Of a stretch of DNA of 21,050 nt, positions 7,268-12,988 are shown in pieces (the first letter of the stretch is position 1; every line of letters begins with the position of its first letter). The notes beneath the pieces were generated by a model, which had not been told where the DNA came from, searched no databases, and saw only the letters and a list, made by a program, of their open reading frames with translations. The stretch is from Campylobacterales bacterium (GTDB lineage Bacteria > Campylobacterota > Campylobacteria > Campylobacterales > Nitratiruptoraceae): NCBI GenBank assembly GCA_027068245.1, contig JAMOUF010000296.1, forward strand, positions 1 through 21,050, read 5' to 3'. The translations under genes were made by a program, and so were the position numbers.

Positions 7268-7638
7268 CATTTTTGTAGATCTTTATCAAAAGAGATAATT
7301 CCATATCCTTCCATTTTCGCTTTGATACAAAGATATGCATCTACAAAGTCAATGCTCTTTTTCTCCAAAAGGTTCAAGGTTTCGTATAAAAGTATCTTTT
7401 CTCCAATAATTCCTTTTAAAAGAAGGATTTTTTTTAGATCTTCAATTGCCATTTTTTTGTCTATCTTATAAAATTTTGTTAATACAAAATAGACTTCCAT
7501 CATAACGCTTGGAAGAACTTCCGCCATTATTTTTCCCTCTTCTATCTTTTGAAAAATCTCTATAGATTTATGAAAGTTCGCCTCATCGTCGCCTATCAAA
7601 AATCGCAAAATAACATTGGCATCAATGAGAAAAACCAT
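7264..7638 (-). CDS. PIN-domain toxin (VapC-type ribonuclease)
   Basis: Predicted Mg-dependent RNase toxin of a type II toxin-antitoxin pair. The four acidic positions of the PIN fold are visible: Asp in FLIDANVILRFL, Glu in MMEVYFVLTKFYK, Asp in DFVDAYLC and Asp in ISFDKDL, so it looks active. The ATG at 7638 is chosen. The longer frame begins at a TTG (7650) that lies within the GGGGA motif serving as ribosome site. The gene overlaps the antitoxin by 17 bases, the usual coupling in such pairs. Its stop shares a TTAA with the stop of the convergent histidine kinase, which is very tight packing for an accessory module. The cellular RNA target is unknown. Confidence 0.87.
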   Translation of the reverse strand: MVFLIDANVILRFLIGDDEANFHKSIEIFQKIEEGKIMAEVLPSVMMEVYFVLTKFYKIDKKMAIEDLKKILLLKGIIGEKILLYETLNLLEKKSIDFVDAYLCIKAKMEGYGIISFDKDLQKC

Positions 7639-7870
7639 ATTTTTCCCCAAAGGCTTCTTTCAAAGCCTCCTCTTTTATTATTTTGAAATCGCCCTTTTTT
7701 GCGTAGTTTCTATATTTTCCGGCAAGCTGACGGGTAATGGGGGATGTTTTATTGGGATAGATAGTGGCAAGGACTTTCTTTTTACGTTTATCGATGATTT
7801 GAATGATTTCGTTTAAATTGTTGAAAATGGATATGTTTTTTTGTATCTCTCCTATACTTATGAACTTCAT
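7622..7870 (-). CDS. Antitoxin of the PIN module (Phd/RelB-like)
   Basis: Protein of 82 residues encoded immediately before the PIN toxin. The N-terminal half (SIGEIQKNIS..., NEIIQIIDKRKKKVLATIYP) looks like a Phd/YefM-type dimerisation and DNA-binding fold. The C-terminal half is charged and helical (KYRNYAKKGDFKIIKEEALKEAFG), as expected for the toxin-wrapping tail. Exact family is uncertain. The ATG has AAAGGA at good spacing. Tandem 14-bp repeats lie 27-54 bases upstream and are good candidates for the operator through which such antitoxins repress their own operon. Confidence 0.8.
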   Translation of the reverse strand: MKFISIGEIQKNISIFNNLNEIIQIIDKRKKKVLATIYPNKTSPITRQLAGKYRNYAKKGDFKIIKEEALKEAFGEKYGFSH

Positions 7871-7896
7871 GCTATTCCTTTTATATATATCTGATA

Positions 7897-7924
7897 CATT
7901 GTATATAAAACATTGTATATAAAA
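7897..7924. repeat. Two tandem 14-bp repeats upstream of the PIN module
   Basis: CATTGTATATAAAA occurs twice head to tail (7897-7910 and 7911-7924), with a weaker third unit (TCTCTGTATATTTC) after it. Their position upstream of the antitoxin start suggests an operator for the antitoxin. Confidence 0.6.
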
Positions 7925-7947
7925 TCTCTGTATATTTCAAGAGAGAT

Positions 7948-7972
7948 GAGCCAAAGCCTTAGGCTCCGGCTC
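7948..7972 (-). terminator. Hairpin at the true end of the PQQ-repeat gene
   Basis: An 11-bp stem (GAGCCGGAGCC with GGCTTTGGCTC on the minus strand, two G-T pairs) has the triloop TAA, which is the stop codon of the frame encoding the membrane anchor. A moderately T-rich stretch follows on the minus strand. On the plus strand the stem is followed by TTTT. Confidence 0.5.
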
Positions 7973-8442
7973 TTTTGTATGTAAACGTGGAGGCTAAGGC
8001 TATGAGAATGATAAGAAGGAGTTTGGCTTCGTTGGAAAGCGGGACGGTGATGCTTTGGGTGGGGGGCGAAGAGCTGTGTAGCGGTATTGCCTGTGTTTCG
8101 CTGGTTGTGGCGAAACTTTGGCCATGCGGAGTTCATCAGCGGTGCGCTTCCCTCGATGGCGTAGAAATTATCGTCATGTGAGCCCACATAGATTGTGCCG
8201 TCGTCGGCTATGGCTGGGGAGGAACGAATCATGTTTTGTGTCTGAAATTTCCATTTGAGAGAGCCATCGGGATTTATGGCATAGAGATAGTTATCGTCTG
8301 AACCCACATAGATTGTACCGTCGTCGGCTATGGCTGGGGAAGACCAAATATTACCTTGCGTTGGGAACTTCCACTTAACCCCCCCCACTTCCGCACCAAA
8401 TAGCCCTACAAAAAGAGCTATAAACATCACCACGGCTCTCAT
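7959..8442 (-). CDS. Small exported PQQ-repeat (beta-propeller-like) protein, frameshifted before its C-terminal anchor
   Basis: Starts with a signal peptide (RAVVMFIALFVGLFGA) and has two PQQ-like repeats of 40 residues (KWKF.TQ..I.SSPAIADDGTIYVGS.D..YAI), then SAWPKFRHNQRNTGN, a tail common in such proteins. Family members normally carry about six or more repeats, so this one is contracted. As written, the frame runs on into meaningless sequence to 7867. One C fewer in the C6 tract at 8061-8066 gives ITVPLSNEAKLLLIILIALAS, then TYKRAGA and stop at 7959. That is a VPLS-type motif, one membrane helix and a basic end, resembling IPTL-CTERM sorting tails. A G8 tract (8379-8386) sits straight after the signal peptide. 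GGAG precedes the start. Either the C6 shift is real or phase-variable, or it is a sequencing error. Confidence 0.7.
8061..8066. repeat. Homopolymer (C6 in coding sense) at the frameshift in the PQQ gene
   Basis: Six Gs on the plus strand. Removing one base joins the repeat domain to the C-terminal anchor frame that ends at 7959. Confidence 0.6.
8379..8386. repeat. G8 tract after the signal peptide of the PQQ gene
   Basis: Eight Cs on the plus strand (G8 in the gene), encoding VGGV at the start of the mature protein. The gene is in frame here. Gain or loss of one G would cut the product just after the signal peptide. Confidence 0.65.
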
Positions 8443-8537
8443 CGTTTCTCCTTTTCGTTTTTTAGATTACAAATTGTTATAACTGAGAGATTTTTTTAAA
8501 CTTAGCGATGTTTTTATAGTGGATTATGGATTTTAAT

Positions 8538-8978
8538 CTATCTTAAAGCTTTGTGATTTTTGATGGTATCTAAAATTTTCTCTATCTCCTCAAACGCTAC
8601 CATTGCCTTTTGGATACCTTCAATAATCTCTTCTTCACAATCGGGATATTCGTAAGTAAGGATATTTCGCAAGTTTCTATACTCCATCCACTGATCGCTG
8701 TTGTCGATTATTCCAAATTTTTCCAATTTGTCAAGAACATCCAGCAAAGACATTGTATCTTCATATTCGCCAAGGAGATCCAAAAAAAGTTTAAAGAGTT
8801 TATTTCCCATCAAATCCTGAATTTTTGTAAATCTATAGATAAAAGAGTCTATCATTTTTACTTTTTCAAAATCTTTAAATATGGCGCTATCAAGGCTTTT
8901 CCACTCTTTTATTTCATTTATCGCCGCTTGGGCTCTTTTTTGGTGCAGTTCGATTTTGTTTAGTATATCTTCTATCAC
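8538..8978 (-). CDS. HEPN-family partner of the first MNT protein, altered active site
   Basis: All-alpha protein of 146 residues, second gene of an MNT/HEPN (MntA/HepT-like) toxin-antitoxin module. The family's RNase motif is R-X4-H-X-Y, normally seen as RN..xHEYP. Here the region reads RNLRNILTYEYP, so the expected catalytic His is Tyr (TAC; CAC would restore it by one transition). The rest of the fold, with helices around KVKMIDSFIYRFTKIQDLMG and the acidic C-terminus, looks intact. The start is a GTG at 8978 overlapping the MNT stop (GTGA), so translation is coupled. The product may be an inactive toxin, a pure MNT-binding protein or a variant still using another residue. The PQQ gene lies 95 bases downstream on the same strand. 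Confidence 0.82.
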   Translation of the reverse strand: MIEDILNKIELHQKRAQAAINEIKEWKSLDSAIFKDFEKVKMIDSFIYRFTKIQDLMGNKLFKLFLDLLGEYEDTMSLLDVLDKLEKFGIIDNSDQWMEYRNLRNILTYEYPDCEEEIIEGIQKAMVAFEEIEKILDTIKNHKALR

Positions 8979-9265
8979 AGCTCCACTCCCGTTTCCAATG
9001 CTGTTGTGAAAATTTCGCTCTTTTTTGTGTAGGGGGTTTGAAAAAGCAGGTCCATTTTTCTTTGGATACCACGCATCTGAAGCTGGGTTAAAATACGCAG
9101 CTTGGTCTGCAGCGATACTTTTTGATTGGTTTGGACCAAAAGGTCGATGTCGCCTCCTTTTTTTTCATCATCCGCCCTGCTGCCAAAAAGGATGATCCTG
9201 GCATCGTCGATATGCTCTTTGATGGTTGATTTGATAAGCTCTTTTTCATTTGTTGAAAGTCTCAT
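8975..9265 (-). CDS. MNT-type nucleotidyltransferase antitoxin (first module)
   Basis: Minimal nucleotidyltransferase of 96 residues. It has the GSRADDEKKGGDIDLLV motif (GS, nine residues, DxD) that binds metal and ATP. MntA-type antitoxins adenylylate their HEPN partner on the tyrosine beside the RX4H motif. It is followed by the HEPN gene with a 4-base overlap. The ATG has no Shine-Dalgarno. An extended -10 (TGGTATACT on the minus strand) ends six bases before it, so the mRNA is probably leaderless. It is divergent from a second MNT/HEPN pair across a perfect palindrome. Confidence 0.87.
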   Translation of the reverse strand: MRLSTNEKELIKSTIKEHIDDARIILFGSRADDEKKGGDIDLLVQTNQKVSLQTKLRILTQLQMRGIQRKMDLLFQTPYTKKSEIFTTALETGVEL

Positions 9266-9271
9266 AGATAT

Positions 9272-9280
9272 AGTATACCA
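9272..9280 (-). promoter_or_regulatory. Extended -10 of the first MNT/HEPN operon
   Basis: TGGTATACT on the minus strand, with the hexamer ending six bases before the ATG at 9265. This places the transcription start at or next to the start codon. Confidence 0.55.
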
Positions 9281-9292
9281 TTTTCAAATGGT
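9277..9292. promoter_or_regulatory. Palindromic operator between two divergent MNT/HEPN operons
   Basis: ACCATTT and AAATGGT form perfect 7-base arms around TC. The site overlaps the upstream end of the minus-strand -10 and the spacer region of the plus-strand promoter, so one bound protein could control both modules. Confidence 0.55.
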
Positions 9293-9298
9293 GTGATG

Positions 9299-9307
9299 TG
9301 CTATAAT
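9299..9307 (+). promoter_or_regulatory. Extended -10 of the second MNT/HEPN operon
   Basis: TGCTATAAT, a perfect TATAAT with the TGn extension. It ends six bases before the ATG at 9314, and no ribosome site lies between, which suggests a leaderless mRNA. Confidence 0.6.
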
Positions 9308-9313
9308 CGGCCT

Positions 9314-9601
9314 ATGGGAGTAAAAGAAAAAATCGATAAAATCGTGGAGTTGTTGCAAAAAGCGGGAGCGCATAAAATCGTGCTCTTTGGCTCAAGGGCG
9401 AAGGGGTATGCCACGGCTCATTCAGATATAGATATAGCTGTGGATTTGGAGCTGGACTTTCGCTCCCAGCGCAAACTCAAAGAGATGGTAGAGGAGTGCA
9501 GCGGGTTATATAGCGTGGATCTGGTTTTTTTGCCGGATGTATCAAACTCCTTTGCCGAACAGATAGCAAAAGAGGGGAAGGTGCTGTATGAAAAAGAGTG
9601 A
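9314..9601 (+). CDS. MNT-type nucleotidyltransferase antitoxin (second module)
   Basis: Minimal nucleotidyltransferase of 95 residues with FGSRAKGYATAHSDIDIAV (GS, nine to ten residues, DxD) and a third acidic position in YSVDLVFL. The start at 9314 is chosen over an in-frame upstream ATG (9293), which would lie before the -10 element. The gene overlaps the HEPN partner by 14 bases. It is not a close copy of the first MNT gene: the sequences around the motif differ clearly, so the two divergent modules are different lineages rather than a recent duplication. Confidence 0.87.
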   Translation: MGVKEKIDKIVELLQKAGAHKIVLFGSRAKGYATAHSDIDIAVDLELDFRSQRKLKEMVEECSGLYSVDLVFLPDVSNSFAEQIAKEGKVLYEKE

Positions 9602-9965
9602 TGTGCTGTTGAAGATAGAGCGGTTTTATGATGCGCGCCAAAGGCTGAAAGAGGCGGTGGATAGAGCAGTGGACGACCTTGACAAGGATGGGGTGATACA
9701 GCGTTTCGAGTTTGTAGTAGAGCTTTTGTGGAAAAGCCTTAAGGCCGTTTTGGCCTATGAGGGTATAGAGTGTTATGCTCCAAGAGGGTGTATAAAGGAG
9801 GCTTTTAAAGCAGGTATCATAGATGAAGACGATATCTTTTTGGATATGCTTGAGGATAGAAACAGAAGCTCTCATATGTATGACGAGACTATGAGCGAGG
9901 AGCTTTTTTTACGCATCAAAAAGGTATATCTTCCCTTTTTGATGCGACTTGGGTTTCGCCTCTAA
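9588..9965 (+). CDS. HEPN-type nucleotidyltransferase-binding toxin (HI0074-like, second module)
   Basis: Helical protein of 125 residues matching the HI0074-like 'nucleotidyltransferase substrate-binding' HEPN family. It has RFEFVVELLWKSLKAVLAYEG, then APRGCIKEAFKAGII, and the active-site helix EDRNRSSHMYDE. R-X4-H-X-Y is complete, so an RNase-active toxin that can be AMPylated by its partner is expected. GGGGAAGG precedes the ATG, which lies inside the MNT gene (14-base overlap). The 3' end contains a perfect 13-bp inverted repeat. Its stop is interlocked with that of the convergent radical SAM gene. Confidence 0.87.
   Translation: MKKSDVLLKIERFYDARQRLKEAVDRAVDDLDKDGVIQRFEFVVELLWKSLKAVLAYEGIECYAPRGCIKEAFKAGIIDEDDIFLDMLEDRNRSSHMYDETMSEELFLRIKKVYLPFLMRLGFRL
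9912..9946. repeat. Perfect 13-bp inverted repeat inside the HEPN gene
   Basis: CGCATCAAAAAGG and CCTTTTTGATGCG flank a 9-base loop, 19 bases before the end of the gene. The stem is long for chance in coding DNA. No T-run follows on either strand, so a classical terminator is not supported. Confidence 0.6.
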
Positions 9966-10984
9966 TTCCACACCCCAGGTATATATGTGCCGCATTTTGG
10001 GCAGTGGCCGTCTTTTGTCAGATGGTTTACCACCCTCTCTCCCAAGTATCCGCTGCGCTCTATCACCGCGTATCCGCATGCGGGGCAGTAGGTGGTCTCG
10101 AATTCCGGGGCGTTGAAGTTACCAACGTAGACAAACTTCAGCCCCTCCTCTTTTCCTATCTTGTAGGCTTTTAAAAGCGTCTCTGGCGGTGTCGGGTTTT
10201 TGTCCGTCATTTTGTATGTGGGATAAAAACCGCTTACATGCCAGGGAATGGCGGTATCGATGGAGGCTATGAAGTTGGCGATTTTTCTCATCTCCTCCTC
10301 GCTGTCGTTTTCGCCTGGGATGAAAAGGGTGGTTATCTCAATCCACAAATCGGCCTTGTATGCCTCCTCTATCGCCTCCAAAACCGGTTTTAGTCTGGCA
10401 CCGCAGAGTTTTTGGTAAAACTCCTCCGTAAAGGCTTTGAGGTCGATATTCATCCCGTCTATCACCTCTTTTAGATATTTCATCGCCGCCTTTGTCTCAT
10501 AGCCGCTGGTGACGTAGATGTTTTTCAGGCCCTTCTCTTTTGCCAGTTTCGCCGTATCGTAGCTGTATTCGAACCAGACTATCGGTTCGTTGTATGTATA
10601 GGCTATCGACTTACATCCGTAGTGAAGGGCCAGCTCCACCGCCGTCTCGGGTGGCAGGTCTTTGCCAAATACCTCTTTGTTCTCTTTGTGAAACTGGCTT
10701 ATCTCGAAATTTTGGCAAAAGCTGCAGCTTAGGTTACACCCAACGGTTCCAAAAGAGAACACCTGGGTGCCAGGCAGAAAGTGATACATCGGTTTTTTCT
10801 CAACCGGGTCCACGTTCATAGCCGCCGCTTTGCCATATACCAAAAGAACCAGTTCGCCGTTTTCCACTTTTCTAACCCCGCATATCCCGGTCTCACCCTC
10901 ATCCAGTTTGCACGCGTGCGCGCAGGCCAGACAGAGAATCTTTCCGGATGGGAGTTTTTTGCTTAGCCATGCTTTTGCTTTCAT
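9962..10984 (-). CDS. amrS: AmmeMemoRadiSam-type radical SAM enzyme, copy 1
   Basis: Radical SAM enzyme of 340 residues from the AmmeMemoRadiSam system. Near the N-terminus is a cysteine cluster (CLACAHACKL...GICGVR) typical of this group. The 4Fe-4S motif CNLSCSFCQN (CxxxCxxC) lies near residue 85, followed by the AYTYNEPIVWFEY block. The C-terminus carries a zinc-ribbon-like CPACGY...CPKCGTYIPGVW. All cluster cysteines are present. The ATG at 10984 is preferred over 10990 because it stands seven bases after AGGAG and gives an ATGA overlap with the upstream paralogue. Its biochemical product is not established. The usual partners (MEMO-like and AMMECR1-like) are not in this window. Confidence 0.9.
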   Translation of the reverse strand: MKAKAWLSKKLPSGKILCLACAHACKLDEGETGICGVRKVENGELVLLVYGKAAAMNVDPVEKKPMYHFLPGTQVFSFGTVGCNLSCSFCQNFEISQFHKENKEVFGKDLPPETAVELALHYGCKSIAYTYNEPIVWFEYSYDTAKLAKEKGLKNIYVTSGYETKAAMKYLKEVIDGMNIDLKAFTEEFYQKLCGARLKPVLEAIEEAYKADLWIEITTLFIPGENDSEEEMRKIANFIASIDTAIPWHVSGFYPTYKMTDKNPTPPETLLKAYKIGKEEGLKFVYVGNFNAPEFETTYCPACGYAVIERSGYLGERVVNHLTKDGHCPKCGTYIPGVWN

Positions 10985-12003
10985 TTCCATACTCCTGCTA
11001 TAGATTCACCGCATTTGGGACATTTTCCCTCCACGAGGTGGTTTTTTACCCGCTCCCCAAGATATCCAGCCCGCTCGATTACTTTAAATCCGCATTTGGG
11101 GCAGTAGGTAGACTCCAAATCCTCATCCGGATAGTTGCCTATATAGACATATTTGAGTCCTTCCGCTTTGCCGATATCATATGCCCGCTTTAGCGTCTCA
11201 TAGGGCGTTACGGGCCTGTCAAGCATCTTATAGTCCGGATGAAAGCGGCTTACGTGCCAGGGCATATCTTTGCTGATACCGGCTTGAAATCTGGCGATGG
11301 CTCTAAGCTCCTCGTCGCTATCGTTTATGCCGGGTATTATAAGCGTGGTTGTCTCTATCCAGATGCCTTTTGAGTGGGCGTATTCCACCGCCTGCAAAAC
11401 CGGTTTCAGCCTGGCGCAGCTGATATCGCGGTAACTTTCGTCTTTGAAAAACTTGATGTCGATATTCATCCCATCTATATAAGGGGCTAGCTCGTCTATA
11501 GCTTTTCTGGTCTCAAAACCGCTGGTTACATAGACGTTTTTAAGCCCCGCCTCCTTTGCCAGCTTTGCCGTATCGTAAGTATACTCAAAATAGACTATCG
11601 GTTCATTGTATGTATAGGCCACCGATTTGCAGCCATATTTTTTCGCCAGCTCCACGATGGTTTCGGGCATGAGTTCCTGGCCGAAAACCCTGTGGCCGTG
11701 GGTTTGGGGATACTGGCTTATCTCCCAGTTTTGGCAAAACTTACAACAAAAGTTGCACCCCACCGTGCCTATGGAGAAGATGGAGGTGCCGGGCAGAAAG
11801 TGAAACATCGGTTTTTTCTCAACCGGGTCTATATGGGCTGCCGCAGCCAGGCCATAGACGGTGGATTTGAGCTTTCCGCCCTCGTTGACCCGCACACCGC
11901 ATATACCGAACTCTCCGGGTTCGAGTTTGCATGCGTGGGCGCAGGCCTGACAGAGCACTTTGCCATCCTTTAGCTCTTTGCTAAGCCATGCATCTGCTAT
12001 CAT
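10981..12003 (-). CDS. amrS: AmmeMemoRadiSam-type radical SAM enzyme, copy 2
   Basis: Paralogue of the downstream gene, 340 residues and the same layout. N-terminal CQACAHACKL...GICGVR is followed by the cluster motif CNFCCKFCQN, AYTYNEPIVYFEY, GMNIDIKFFKDESY, and a zinc-ribbon-like CPKCGF...CPKCGESIAGVW. By eye the two proteins agree at well over half of their positions, so this is an old tandem duplication with both copies kept intact. AGGAGG lies before the ATG at 12003. The two genes overlap by four bases and must be one transcript. The next gene upstream is divergent. Having both in one organism suggests different substrates or partners. Confidence 0.9.
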   Translation of the reverse strand: MIADAWLSKELKDGKVLCQACAHACKLEPGEFGICGVRVNEGGKLKSTVYGLAAAAHIDPVEKKPMFHFLPGTSIFSIGTVGCNFCCKFCQNWEISQYPQTHGHRVFGQELMPETIVELAKKYGCKSVAYTYNEPIVYFEYTYDTAKLAKEAGLKNVYVTSGFETRKAIDELAPYIDGMNIDIKFFKDESYRDISCARLKPVLQAVEYAHSKGIWIETTTLIIPGINDSDEELRAIARFQAGISKDMPWHVSRFHPDYKMLDRPVTPYETLKRAYDIGKAEGLKYVYIGNYPDEDLESTYCPKCGFKVIERAGYLGERVKNHLVEGKCPKCGESIAGVWK

Positions 12004-12087
12004 TTGCCCTCCTTTTTTTCCATTTTATCACATTTTTCTATGCTCCAATGCTCCTTTTGTGGCAAAACTTCAATATTTTTTAAGCTT

Positions 12088-12093
12088 TATAAT
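12088..12093 (+). promoter_or_regulatory. -10 element for the iron/NnrS operon
   Basis: Perfect TATAAT, 25 bases before the start codon. No clear -35. It lies in the 115-base region shared with the divergent radical SAM genes. Confidence 0.5.
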
Positions 12094-12118
12094 ATACTAT
12101 CAGAAAAAGGAGTTTGGT

Positions 12119-12979
12119 ATGGATATGAAGATGGCTTTGAGGCAGCAGCAAAACGAGATAGACGAGTATGAGATATATCTGCGGCTTGCCAAAAGATGTA
12201 AAAACCCGAAAAACAGGGAGATTTTTGAAAAGATAGCCTCCCAGGAGCTTAAGCACTATGAGTTTTGGAAAAAGATAACCAAAAAAGAGCTTAAACCCAG
12301 GTTTTGGAGAGTCTACTTCTATACCTTTTTAGCCACCGTGTTTGGGGTAAGTTTCGCGGTGAAGCTGATGGAAAAGGGGGAGGAGAAGGCCCAGGAGTTC
12401 TATCTGCAAATAGCAAAGGAGTATCCGGAGGCCAAAAAGATATATGAGGATGAGAAAAACCACGAGCTGATGCTGATAAATATGCTAAAAGACAGCAAAC
12501 TGCTCTACGCGGGGGCCGTGGTGCTTGGTATGAACGACGCTTTGGTAGAGCTCACCGGAACCCTGACCGGGGTGGCTTTGGCTTTCGATAACGCCAGGTA
12601 CGTGGGTATAACCGGGATTATTATGGGGGTTGCCGCCTCTCTTTCCATGGCCGGAAGCGCATACCTGGAGGCCAGGGAGAGCGCAAACGAGGAGATAGAC
12701 CCCAAAAAATACGCCCTCTATACCGGAATATCATATATCATAACCACTGTTTTGGTGGTTTTTCCATTTTTTATATTCGAAAGCGCCAAAAGTGCGCTGG
12801 TTTTGATGTTCGTCAACGCCGCTTTGGCAATAATTGTCTATAATTTCTACATCGCCGTAGCCAGGGACGAGGATTTCGTAAAACGGGTCAAGGAGATGTT
12901 TCTCATCACCTTTGGCGTGGCGTTCATATCGTTTTTGATAGGCTACTTCGTAAACAAATATTTCGGCATAGAGATTTAA
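12119..12979 (+). CDS. Ferritin-like/VIT1 (CCC1) fusion membrane protein
   Basis: Predicted iron (or Mn) transporter of 286 residues. The N-terminal part (about 1-120) is a rubrerythrin/ferritin-like four-helix domain with Glu/His pairs for a di-iron site: NEIDEYEIYLRLAK, then SQELKHYEFW, then EDEKNHELMLINML. The C-terminal part (about 130-286) is a VIT1/CCC1 transporter with the signature GMNDALVELTGTLTGVALAF and about five membrane helices. The pairing resembles MbfA-type iron exporters, in which a ferritin-like domain feeds the channel. AGGAG at 12108-12112 sets the start at 12119; the frame is open further upstream to 11960, but that stretch overlaps the divergent gene. It leads an operon with NnrS, suggesting iron and nitrosative stress handling (inference). 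Confidence 0.9.
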   Translation: MDMKMALRQQQNEIDEYEIYLRLAKRCKNPKNREIFEKIASQELKHYEFWKKITKKELKPRFWRVYFYTFLATVFGVSFAVKLMEKGEEKAQEFYLQIAKEYPEAKKIYEDEKNHELMLINMLKDSKLLYAGAVVLGMNDALVELTGTLTGVALAFDNARYVGITGIIMGVAASLSMAGSAYLEARESANEEIDPKKYALYTGISYIITTVLVVFPFFIFESAKSALVLMFVNAALAIIVYNFYIAVARDEDFVKRVKEMFLITFGVAFISFLIGYFVNKYFGIEI

Positions 12980-12988
12980 AGGATAAAA

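Noticed and set aside
7867..7958. C-terminal tail of the PQQ-repeat frame as written, ending at 7867
   Set aside because: The tail is His/Ser/Tyr-rich nonsense and runs through the operator repeats of the PIN module; the other frame gives a sensible anchor and a stop in a hairpin.
11960..12118. N-terminal extension of the ferritin-like/VIT protein
   Set aside because: The open frame continues upstream, but it overlaps the divergent radical SAM start and promoter region, and AGGAG sits correctly before the ATG at 12119.
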